64,000 bases of DNA from Stenotrophomonas sp. BIO128-Bstrain (GTDB taxonomy: Bacteria > Pseudomonadota > Gammaproteobacteria > Xanthomonadales > Xanthomonadaceae). Made by a program: the position numbers and the translations under genes. Under the pieces are notes generated by a model that was not told the origin of the DNA, did no database searches, and was given only the letters and a program-made list of their open reading frames with translations. Shown here in pieces: positions 44,382-51,785 of the stretch. Numbering within the stretch: the stretch's first letter is position 1; the number at the start of each line of letters is the position of its first letter. The stretch is taken from positions 2,418,001 through 2,482,000 of the forward strand of contig NZ_CP124620.1 in the NCBI RefSeq assembly GCF_030128875.1. Direction: 5' to 3'.

Positions 44382-45848
44382 ATGGAGACCGCCCTGCCCC
44401 TGGACCACACCGCCTGCGAACGTGCCCGCCTGGCCCGCGACGCGCGCTTTGACGGGGTGTTCTTCACCGCCGTGCGCAGTACCGGCATCTACTGCCGTCC
44501 GGTCTGCCCGGCACCGGCGCCGAAGCCTTCCAATGTCACCTACTACCCGACCGCGGCCGCCGCAGCGGCAGCCGGTTACCGCCCCTGCCTGCGCTGCCGT
44601 CCCGAGCTGGCGCCCGAGGCCCAGGACGCGCTGGACAATGAAACCCTGCAGCGCGCGTTGGCGCTGATCCATGAGGGTTATCTGCAGGATCAACCGGTCG
44701 CCGATCTGGCCGCGCACGTCGGCCTGAGTGCCCGCCAGCTGCAGCGCCTGTTCGTCGCCCGCCTCGGCGCCGCGCCAGCGCAGATCCACGCCACGCGGCG
44801 GCTGCTGCTGGCCAAGCAATTGCTGACCGAAACCGCGCTCCCCGTGACCGATGTCGCGATGGCATCGGGCTACAACAGCCTGCGCCGTTTCAACGCGGCC
44901 TTCCTGGATGGCTGCGGCATGCCCCCGACCGCGATCCGCCGCCAGCGTGGCGCGCTGACCGATGGCGCGCTCACGCTGCGCCTGGGCTATCGGCCGCCGC
45001 TCGATTTCACCGCGATGCTCGGTTTCCTGCGCCGCCGCGCGATTCCCGGCATCGAGCAGATCGGCACGGACAGCTACCAGCGCGTGATCGGGCCGCCCGA
45101 GCGCCCCTCACTGCTGAGCGTGACCGCCGATCCACGGCGCCCCGAACTGCTGCTGCAGCTGGGCCAGGTCGATCCGCGCGCGATTCCGGGCATCGTCCGG
45201 CGCGTGCGGCGCATCTTCGATCTGGATGCAGATCTGCTCAGGGTGCACGCCACGCTGATGCAGGAGCCGCTGCTCGCTGCGGGCATCGCGCAGCGCCCGG
45301 GGCTGCGCGTGCCCGGCGGTTGGGATGGCTTTGAAGTGGCCGTGCGCGCCGTGCTCGGCCAACAGGTCAGCGTGGCCGCCGCCGCGACGCTGGCACGCCG
45401 CGTGGTGGACCGCTTCGGGGCCACCCTGGAAGGCATGCCGGCAGGACTGGACCGCCAGTTCCCCTCGCCCGCGGTGCTGGCCCAGGCGCCGCTGGAAACG
45501 ATCGGCCTGCCGCGTACCCGGGCCGCCACCGTGCGCGGTGTCGCCCAGGCGGTGGTCGAGGGCCGGCTCGATTTTGGCGCCGGCCAGTCGTTGGCCGGCT
45601 TTGTCGAACGCTGCGTCGCCCTGCCCGGGATCGGCCCATGGACCGCGCATTACATCGCGCTGCGCGCCTTGGCCCTGCCCGATGCGTTCCCCGCCGGCGA
45701 TCTGGTCCTGCAACAGGTGCTCGGCGATGGCACGCGCTTGAGCGAGCGCGCCACCGAGGCACGTTCGCAATCGTGGCGCCCCTGGCGCGCCTACGCCGTT
45801 CTGCACCTGTGGCACCTGGCCACCCCTGCTCCGGGAGTTCCCTCATGA
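44382..45848 (+). CDS. Ada-AlkA fusion: DNA-3-methyladenine glycosylase with regulatory domain
   Basis: The 488-residue protein joins an Ada N-terminal domain (four zinc-binding Cys in IYCRPVC and CLRC; one Cys accepts methyl groups from phosphotriesters), an AraC-type helix-turn-helix pair (about residues 90-185) and an AlkA glycosylase with the helix-hairpin-helix LPGIGPWTAHYIAL and the catalytic Asp at residue 440 (FPAGDLVLQ). It excises alkylated bases and probably activates its own operon. The O6-methylguanine domain of Ada is absent; the next gene supplies it. Confidence 0.92.
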   Translation: METALPLDHTACERARLARDARFDGVFFTAVRSTGIYCRPVCPAPAPKPSNVTYYPTAAAAAAAGYRPCLRCRPELAPEAQDALDNETLQRALALIHEGYLQDQPVADLAAHVGLSARQLQRLFVARLGAAPAQIHATRRLLLAKQLLTETALPVTDVAMASGYNSLRRFNAAFLDGCGMPPTAIRRQRGALTDGALTLRLGYRPPLDFTAMLGFLRRRAIPGIEQIGTDSYQRVIGPPERPSLLSVTADPRRPELLLQLGQVDPRAIPGIVRRVRRIFDLDADLLRVHATLMQEPLLAAGIAQRPGLRVPGGWDGFEVAVRAVLGQQVSVAAAATLARRVVDRFGATLEGMPAGLDRQFPSPAVLAQAPLETIGLPRTRAATVRGVAQAVVEGRLDFGAGQSLAGFVERCVALPGIGPWTAHYIALRALALPDAFPAGDLVLQQVLGDGTRLSERATEARSQSWRPWRAYAVLHLWHLATPAPGVPS

Positions 45849-46336
45849 CCCTGCTCTACGACACCTTCGACAGCCCGATCGGCGCCCTCACCGTGGCCGG
45901 CGACAGCCAGGGCATCCACCACATCCTGTTCGAGAACAACCGTTACGACGCCAAAGGCCGCGAGCACTGGCAGCGCGACGCCCACGCCCTGCGCGGCGCA
46001 CGCGGGCAGCTGCTGGAGTACCTGCGCGGCGAACGCATGCGCTTCGATCTGCCACTCGCCCCGCACGGAACGCCGTTCCAGCTGCGCGTGTGGAAAGCGC
46101 TGGCCGATATTCCCTTCGGCCAGACCTGGAGCTACGTCGAACTGGCGCGTCACATCGATCACCCCACCGCCAGCCGCGCAGTCGGTGCCGCAAATGGCCG
46201 CAATCCGCTGCCGATCGTGCTGCCCTGCCACCGCGTGATCGGCGCCGGGGGCGCATTGACCGGTTTCGGCGGCGGACTGGAAACCAAGGCGGCCCTGCTG
46301 CAGCTGGAAGCCCGGCGCGATTCATTGTTCGCGTAG
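45845..46336 (+). CDS. ogt: Methylated-DNA-[protein]-cysteine S-methyltransferase Ogt
   Basis: A suicide enzyme that removes methyl groups from O6-methylguanine in DNA. The 163-residue protein has the active-site motif PCHRV with the acceptor Cys at residue 128, and the RAVGAANGRNP segment that precedes it. The ATG overlaps the stop of the Ada-AlkA gene as ATGA, so both repair enzymes are made together. Confidence 0.95.
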   Translation: MTLLYDTFDSPIGALTVAGDSQGIHHILFENNRYDAKGREHWQRDAHALRGARGQLLEYLRGERMRFDLPLAPHGTPFQLRVWKALADIPFGQTWSYVELARHIDHPTASRAVGAANGRNPLPIVLPCHRVIGAGGALTGFGGGLETKAALLQLEARRDSLFA

Positions 46337-46413
46337 CTGCAGGTCATGCGTCATGCGTGGCGTGTGCCATTGGTTGTCTTCGACGCGTCACCGCCACGCA
46401 CTATCATGGCGCG

Positions 46414-47676
46414 ATGATTTCCGCTCGCCTTTCCCTGGCGCTTGCCGCCGCTCTTTCGTTGGCCGCCTGCGCCACGACATCATCCACCTCGCCTGTCGCG
46501 CCTGTCGCCAGCGCAGCGCCGAGTGTCCCGGCCGCGCAGCAGAAAGTGCTGTTGATCTCCATCGATGGCCTGCGGGCGGACATGCTCGATCGGGGCATCA
46601 CCCCGAACATCAGCCGGCTTGTCCACGAGGGTGTGCGGGCGCAATGGATGACACCGTCGTATCCGGCACTGACCTTTCCCAATCACTACACGATCGTGAC
46701 CGGACTGCGCCCGGATCACCACGGCATCATCCACAACAGCATGCACGAGGACGGACTGGGCCAGTTCCAGCTGCACATGCGCGATTCGGTGGCCGACTCG
46801 CGCTGGTGGGGCGGTGAGCCGATCTGGGTCGGTGCGGAAAAGGCCGGCCTACGTACTGCCGTGTGGTCCTGGCCTGGCAGCGAAGCCGCGATCCAAGGCA
46901 TCCGCCCCAGCCAGCTGCATGGTTACGATGAAGCCGTGGCCCTGCCCGATCGCGTTGACCAGGTGCTGGGCTGGCTGGGCCAGCAGGGCCCGCAGGCGCC
47001 GCGCCTGGTCACGTTGTACATGGAGCAGGTCGACAAGGCCGGCCACAATCACGGCCCGGAATCTCCGGCGTACGCCGCCGCGGTGGCATTGGCCGACAGC
47101 GCGCTGGGTCGCCTGCTCGATGGTCTGCAGGCCGATGGACTGGCCGATACCACCAACGTGATCCTGGTGTCCGATCACGGGATGGCCAGCGTACCGGCTG
47201 GCCACGTGGTGGCGACCGAAGACATGATCGATCCGACGATTGCCCGCGACATTTCGGTAGGGCAGTCGATCGGGTTCGCGCCCTTGCCAGGCAAGCAGGC
47301 CCAGGCCGAGCAGATCCTGCTGGGCGCGCATGCGAACTACGATTGCTGGACGCGTGAAACCCTGCCGGCGCGTTGGAAGTACGGCAGCAACCCGCGCATT
47401 CCACCGATCATCTGCCAGATGCATGAGGGCTGGGATGCCCTGACCCGGGAGCGGATGGCCAAACGCGGCCCAGGTGACCGGGGTTCGCACGGCTATGACA
47501 ACGCCCTGCCGTCGATGCGCGCGGTGTTCGTCGCGCGCGGTCCGGCATTCAAGCAGGGGCAGTCGCTGCCTGCCTTCGACAACGTGGATGTGTATCCGCT
47601 GCTGACCCGCCTGCTCGGCATTCCGGCCGCACCCAATGACGGCAACCCCGAACGCCTGCTGCCCGCCCTGCGCTGA
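46414..47676 (+). CDS. Exported nucleotide pyrophosphatase/phosphodiesterase (NPP family)
   Basis: A 420-residue alkaline-phosphatase-superfamily enzyme with a lipobox (SLAACATT) near residue 19. The nucleophile Thr is at residue 87 (PALTFPNHY), with metal ligands in ISIDGLRADML, VSDHGM and the late GSHGYDN. Xanthomonas has a well-studied homologue that hydrolyses nucleotide phosphodiesters; the same is inferred here. Confidence 0.9.
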   Translation: MISARLSLALAAALSLAACATTSSTSPVAPVASAAPSVPAAQQKVLLISIDGLRADMLDRGITPNISRLVHEGVRAQWMTPSYPALTFPNHYTIVTGLRPDHHGIIHNSMHEDGLGQFQLHMRDSVADSRWWGGEPIWVGAEKAGLRTAVWSWPGSEAAIQGIRPSQLHGYDEAVALPDRVDQVLGWLGQQGPQAPRLVTLYMEQVDKAGHNHGPESPAYAAAVALADSALGRLLDGLQADGLADTTNVILVSDHGMASVPAGHVVATEDMIDPTIARDISVGQSIGFAPLPGKQAQAEQILLGAHANYDCWTRETLPARWKYGSNPRIPPIICQMHEGWDALTRERMAKRGPGDRGSHGYDNALPSMRAVFVARGPAFKQGQSLPAFDNVDVYPLLTRLLGIPAAPNDGNPERLLPALR

Positions 47677-47696
47677 GGCGATCCCGGCGCGCAGGC

Positions 47697-47729
47697 AAAA
47701 AAAAACGCGGCGCAAGCGCCGCGTTTTTC
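47697..47729. terminator. Bidirectional terminator
   Basis: A 9-bp stem ACGCGGCGC / GCGCCGCGT (47705-47713 with 47716-47724), with A residues on the left and T residues on the right. It serves the phosphodiesterase gene on the plus strand and the THX gene on the minus strand. Confidence 0.9.
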
Positions 47730-47748
47730 ATGGACCCGCCTGGCTGGA

Positions 47749-47931
47749 TCAGCCGGCCTTGGCCACCGCTTTCTTGGCAACGGCCTTCTTGGCCGGCGCC
47801 TTCGTCACGGTCTTCTTGGCAACCGGCGCAGCTGCGCCCACGGCCGCCTTGCTCACGACGTGCGAACGCGAATTGCCGTAGCTGGCATTGAAGCGCTTGC
47901 CCTTGGCGGTCTTGCGGTCACCCTTACCCAT
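47749..47931 (-). CDS. 30S ribosomal protein THX with a Lys/Ala tail
   Basis: A 60-residue protein that begins MGKGDRKTAKGKRFNASYGN, the conserved core of the THX (Thx) family. In Thermus Thx fills a gap between 16S rRNA helices of the 30S head. The second half is Lys/Ala/Pro-rich with repeated AKKA units, much like histone H1 tails, so a nucleic-acid-binding role beyond the ribosome is possible but unproven. Confidence 0.85.
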   Translation of the reverse strand: MGKGDRKTAKGKRFNASYGNSRSHVVSKAAVGAAAPVAKKTVTKAPAKKAVAKKAVAKAG

Positions 47932-48049
47932 GTCGTAACTCCTTAGTCTGAATGCTGCGAAATCTGATTACCCCGTACTGACACGGGTTCGGCGGGGCCG
48001 CCCTCTCAGGCGCCCCCGCGCACGATCGGAAAGCCTACCATGCGCGCTC

Positions 48050-48463
48050 TCAATGAGCACAGCTGGCGTCGTGGACGTGGCCGTGGTTCAGCCGCAGATT
48101 CACCAGATGGGCCACACCGACCAGCACGCCGCCCAGGGTCATCACCACCGCATGCGGCACCGCCGAGTGGTGCAGCGGGTCGTACAACAGCCCCGCCCAG
48201 AGGGCGCTCAGGCCTGGAATCAGGAAGCCCAGCGCGCGCAATGCGCCATGACGGCGCCAGCCCCAGACCAGGCTGAACAGGCCCAGCAGGGTCACGAAGC
48301 TGACCAGGGCCAGCTCCACCCCGTCGCTCATCCACACGGACAGGCCGAGCGATGGCGCAGCGGCCAATAGCACCGGAAGCACAGCGCAGTGCACGGCACA
48401 CAGCAGCGAGCCGGTGGCACCGAAACGATCCAGCAGATGGCGAACTCGAGCGAACAGGGGCAT
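48050..48463 (-). CDS. MerC-domain membrane protein
   Basis: A 137-residue protein with four hydrophobic segments of the MerC type and the paired Cys motif LLCAVHCAV in the first helix. The C-terminus is His/Cys-rich (NHGHVHDASCAH). MerC proteins move mercuric ions, but here the divergent neighbour is a zinc-type TonB receptor, so zinc or another divalent metal is more likely. The start at 48463 is chosen from family fit; a Zur-box-like palindrome lies just upstream. Confidence 0.82.
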   Translation of the reverse strand: MPLFARVRHLLDRFGATGSLLCAVHCAVLPVLLAAAPSLGLSVWMSDGVELALVSFVTLLGLFSLVWGWRRHGALRALGFLIPGLSALWAGLLYDPLHHSAVPHAVVMTLGGVLVGVAHLVNLRLNHGHVHDASCAH

Positions 48464-48491
48464 GACTTCCAGCAGGGTCGGCGAAGCGTTA

Positions 48492-48506
48492 TGGAATAAT
48501 ATAACA
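48492..48506. promoter_or_regulatory. Candidate Zur box upstream of the MerC-like gene
   Basis: A 15-base site that matches 12 of 14 fixed positions of the gammaproteobacterial Zur consensus TGTTATANTATAACA; the right half-site is perfect. It lies about 29 bases upstream of the MerC-like start, where a bound repressor would block transcription. Confidence 0.6.
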
Positions 48507-48583
48507 TCAATCCCGACGCGCACCCTGCCTCCCCCTGACTTGCCCTCTACCCGTCCCATGACGGGATTCGCGCGCCCCACCAT

Positions 48584-48598
48584 TGATACATTGTAACA
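48584..48598. promoter_or_regulatory. Candidate Zur box upstream of the TonB receptor
   Basis: This 15-base site matches 11 of 14 fixed positions of the Zur consensus and lies in a 17-base near-perfect palindrome (48583-48599, one mismatched pair). It is 22 bases upstream of the receptor ATG. Confidence 0.55.
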
Positions 48599-48620
48599 AT
48601 TGACCGAAGGCCCTTGCCCT

Positions 48621-50822
48621 ATGCGCTCCAGCTCCCTCCTGCTCAAACCCCATGCCCTCTCCCTGGCCCTTGCCGCGGCGATACTGCCTTCGCTGGCGCT
48701 TGCCGCCGATGACGCCAGCAGCCACCGTGACCGTCACCTGACCGAACTGTCCACCGTGAAGGTCACCGCCTCGCCGCTGCAGGGCGATGCCGAATCGCTG
48801 GCCCGCCCGGTCGACGTGCTGGCCGGTGAGCGCCTGGACGAGCAGAAGGCCGGCACCCTTGGCGACACCGTGGCCAAGCTGCCCGGCGTGCAGAGCACGT
48901 TCTTCGGCCCCGGTGTCGGCCGCCCGATCATCCGGGGCCAGGAAGGCCCGCGCGTGGCGGTGCTGTCCAACGGCATGGGCAACATGGATGCCTCCACCGT
49001 GAGCGCCGACCATGCCACTAGCATCGAACCCTTCCTGGCCGATCAGATCGAAGTGCTCAAAGGCCCGGCCACCCTGCTGTTCGGCAGCGGCGCAATCGGC
49101 GGCGCGGTGAACGTGGTCGATGGCCGCATCGCCCGCGAATTGCCGGACCGTCCGCTCAGCGGCCGCGCCGAACTGCGTGGCAACTCGGTCAACGACGAGC
49201 GCAGCGGCATGTTCCGGCTGGATGGTGTCAGTGGCAACGTCGTGCTGCATGTCGATGGCCTGGTCCGCAATGGCGATGACTACCGGATTCCCGGCTATGC
49301 CGTGATCGATGGCCTGGAAGACCACAGCGGCCACGACCACGAGGAAGGCGATTCGGACGAGCCGCGCCGCGGCCGCCTGGACAACAGCTCGGTCCGCACC
49401 CGCGCCGGCGGCGTCGGTGCCACGTGGCTGGGCGATGACGGCTACTTCGGCGTCTCGGCCAGCACCTACCGCACCAACTACGGCATTCCCAACGGCGCGC
49501 ACGTGCATGCCGAGGACGACCACGGTCATGACCACGATCATGATCACGACCATGGCGACGAGGAAGAAGGCGACGAGCATGACGTCCGCATCGACATGGT
49601 GCAGAACCGCTTCGAGACCAAGGCAGGCATTTACAACCCGGTCTCGTTCCTGAAGAACATCAACCTGCGCACGGCCTATACCGATTACGAGCATGTGGAG
49701 CTGGAGGCCGGCACGCCGTCCACGCGCTTCACCAACCGCGGGATCGAGGGCCGGCTGGAAGCCGTGCAGCAGCAGATGGGCGGCTGGGACGGCGCCTTCG
49801 GCCTGCAGTTCGGCAACAGCGACTTCGCCGCGAAGGGCGAGGAAGCGTTCGTGCCGGATACGGGGACGAAGAACATCGGTCTGTTCGTGCTGCAGGAGAA
49901 GCAGTTCGGTCCGTTCAAGCTGGAATTGGGCGGTCGCCATGACCAGGTGAAGCTGGACCCGACCGGCGACTACCGCGCGCGCAAATTCGATGCCACGAAC
50001 CTGTCCGCGGCCGGCATCTGGACGCTCAACGATGCCGTGGATCTGCGCTTCGGCATCGACAGCTCCGAGCGCGCGCCGACCAACGAAGAGCTGTATGCGG
50101 CCGGTGCGCACATCGCGACGCGTTCGCTGGAGATCGGCGATGCGAACCTGAAGACCGAACGCGGGCAGCGGGTCGAACTGGGCATCCATACCCACAGCGA
50201 CCGCGTCGACTTCTCCGCCTCGATCTACCAGACCAAGTTCAAGGACTTCATCTATCTGGCGGAGACGGGGGTGGTGGAATCGCTGCCGGTGCGTCTGTGG
50301 ACGCAGCAGGACGCAACCTTCAAGGGCGCCGAGGCCGAAGCGCTGTTCCATCTGTTCGAGGGCAACGCGGGCGATTGGGATCTGCGGGTGTTCGGCGACT
50401 ATGTGAAGGCGGAGCTGGACGGCAGTGGCAGCCGCAACGTGGACATCGCCGTGCCGCACGGCGACCACAACCACAATTACACCGTAGAGTTGGCCAACAC
50501 CGGTTACCTGCCGCGGATCGCGCCGGGCCGGGTGGGCGCGGACCTGCGCTGGTCGCGTGACGGCTGGCGGGCATCGGTGGGCGCGGTGCGTTACAGCAGC
50601 CAGAAGGATGTGGCGCAGAACGAGGATCCGAGCAAGGGCTACACGCTGGTGGACGCACACCTGGCCTACCGCTGGGACCGCAACGACAGCAACAGTTACG
50701 AGATCTTCCTGGACGGCAGCAACCTGACCAACCAGGAAGTGCGCCCGCACACCTCGCTGCTGCGCGACTACTCCCCCCTGCCGGGCCGCGGCGTCGCCTT
50801 CGGCATCCGCGCGTACTTCTGA
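48621..50822 (+). CDS. TonB-dependent zinc receptor, ZnuD-like, with His-rich loops
   Basis: A 733-residue outer-membrane receptor with a signal peptide (to about residue 30), a plug domain (VKVTASPLQGDAESLARPV through IEVLKGPATLLFGSGAIGGAVNVVDGRI) and a 22-strand barrel ending in GIRAYF with a terminal Phe. Two His/Asp-rich stretches, around residues 233-245 and 294-323 (HGHDHDHDHDHGDEEEGDEHD), are predicted outer loops that would bind zinc, as in Neisseria ZnuD. The ATG at 48621 has GAAGG about eleven bases upstream. Control by Zur is inferred from the palindrome in the promoter. Confidence 0.92.
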   Translation: MRSSSLLLKPHALSLALAAAILPSLALAADDASSHRDRHLTELSTVKVTASPLQGDAESLARPVDVLAGERLDEQKAGTLGDTVAKLPGVQSTFFGPGVGRPIIRGQEGPRVAVLSNGMGNMDASTVSADHATSIEPFLADQIEVLKGPATLLFGSGAIGGAVNVVDGRIARELPDRPLSGRAELRGNSVNDERSGMFRLDGVSGNVVLHVDGLVRNGDDYRIPGYAVIDGLEDHSGHDHEEGDSDEPRRGRLDNSSVRTRAGGVGATWLGDDGYFGVSASTYRTNYGIPNGAHVHAEDDHGHDHDHDHDHGDEEEGDEHDVRIDMVQNRFETKAGIYNPVSFLKNINLRTAYTDYEHVELEAGTPSTRFTNRGIEGRLEAVQQQMGGWDGAFGLQFGNSDFAAKGEEAFVPDTGTKNIGLFVLQEKQFGPFKLELGGRHDQVKLDPTGDYRARKFDATNLSAAGIWTLNDAVDLRFGIDSSERAPTNEELYAAGAHIATRSLEIGDANLKTERGQRVELGIHTHSDRVDFSASIYQTKFKDFIYLAETGVVESLPVRLWTQQDATFKGAEAEALFHLFEGNAGDWDLRVFGDYVKAELDGSGSRNVDIAVPHGDHNHNYTVELANTGYLPRIAPGRVGADLRWSRDGWRASVGAVRYSSQKDVAQNEDPSKGYTLVDAHLAYRWDRNDSNSYEIFLDGSNLTNQEVRPHTSLLRDYSPLPGRGVAFGIRAYF

Positions 50823-50850
50823 TCGACTTGCGGGATTTCTGTATCGCTAA

Positions 50851-50877
50851 AGGGGGGGCCGAATGGCCCCTCCTTTT
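50851..50877 (+). terminator. Terminator of the TonB receptor gene
   Basis: A ten-pair stem with one wobble (50851-50860 with 50865-50874), loop GAAT, followed by TTTT. A closely similar terminator follows the receptor remnant at 51664. Confidence 0.85.
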
Positions 50878-50990
50878 GTCGCAAATGGCACGAACTTCAA
50901 GGAGTGGTGCGCCTCCACCAGATCCCCATCGGCGCCTCAGCTAGACTTATCCAGAATGCGATTCAATGTTCAACTGTAGGAGACATCCAC

Positions 50991-51428
50991 ATGGCTCTGA
51001 GCCTCGGCGCGGATCTGGAAGAGCGCTTCCTTGCCATAGCCAAGCGCGGGAGAACCGCGTGGCTGACGGGAGATATTGCTGAGGCGGAGCATCATTTCCT
51101 TGAAGGCTGGGGAATGATCCCTGAGCCGAAATCTGCGTATGACTACGGGCAGATGTCATCGTATGGCATTGCGGTCTTCTATCGCGACACCGCCCAGTTT
51201 GAGAAGGCCAAGGAGTGGGCAGCGATGGCCAGAAACACTTATGGAGAAGGCGAAGCCTCGACCGAGTACATGGATGAGCTTGCCGCCACCATCGAGTTCG
51301 AATCGGGAAACCTGGATGCGGCCTTCGCCCTGTTCGAGCCTCAGTATCGGAAGTACGGCCGTCGCGTCTTTGAGGGCCATAAGAAGGAGTTCATCGATTT
51401 TATCAAGAGCAGAAAGAAGACAGGATAA
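50991..51428 (+). CDS. TPR-like small protein, possible orphan immunity protein (cargo gene)
   Basis: A 145-residue helical protein with tetratricopeptide-like helix pairs (GDIAEAEHHFLEGWGMIPEP, DTAQFEKAKEWAAMARNTYG, GNLDAAFALFEPQYRKYG). Similar small helical proteins often lie beside Rhs-type polymorphic toxins, so an immunity role is possible, but no toxin is present and this is inference. AGGAGA lies seven bases before the ATG. It is less GC-rich than its neighbours and sits between the receptor gene and a degenerate copy of the receptor's 3' end. Confidence 0.7.
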   Translation: MALSLGADLEERFLAIAKRGRTAWLTGDIAEAEHHFLEGWGMIPEPKSAYDYGQMSSYGIAVFYRDTAQFEKAKEWAAMARNTYGEGEASTEYMDELAATIEFESGNLDAAFALFEPQYRKYGRRVFEGHKKEFIDFIKSRKKTG

Positions 51429-51634
51429 GCGCCCAGCGCGTGGAACTTGGCATCCGCCTCCACAGCGAGCGCCTGGACTTCTCTGCGACTACCAGACCAA
51501 ATTCACGGACTTCATCCACCTGGCCGACACCGACGCTAACGAAAACCTGCCGGTCCGTCCGCGCCTTGACTCAGCAGGACGCGGTGTTTCCGCGGATCCT
51601 CGGCGTCGCGTTCGGCATCCGCGCGTACTTCTGA
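51429..51634 (+). pseudogene. Degenerate remnant of a second TonB receptor 3' end
   Basis: Bases 51429 to about 51595 align with the receptor gene from 50161 onward (RVELGIHTHSDRVDFSA becomes MELGIRLHSERLDFSA), with a small frameshifting deletion. After an internal loss of roughly 460 bases, the last ~40 bases align almost exactly with the receptor end, including GVAFGIRAYF and the stop. It cannot make a functional receptor. It begins directly after the stop of the cargo gene. Confidence 0.85.
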
Positions 51635-51663
51635 TCGATTCATTGGGTGGTTGTGTTACCCGA

Positions 51664-51687
51664 GGGGGCCGAAAGGCCCCCTTTTTT
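51664..51687 (+). terminator. Terminator after the receptor remnant
   Basis: A 7-bp stem (51664-51670 with 51675-51681), GAAA loop and six T residues. It resembles the terminator at 50851, which suggests that the receptor 3' end and its terminator were duplicated together. Confidence 0.9.
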
Positions 51688-51785
51688 GTGCGCGGCCATC
51701 GGCGTGCTTTGCCCTGCCCGCACACTGTGGCAACGTGCACACCGAGCGTGCCGTTCGCCCACGCCCTGCCTGCCGGAGCCGACGC

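Noticed and set aside
48488..48505. GTTAT...ATAAC inverted repeat with an 8-base spacer as a separate operator
   Set aside because: The spacer does not fit a Zur site; the overlapping 15-base site at 48492-48506 explains the same bases better.
48507..50750. 747-codon open frame antisense to the TonB receptor
   Set aside because: Low-complexity Ala/Val/His-rich translation with no signal peptide or domain; explained by codon bias of the real gene.
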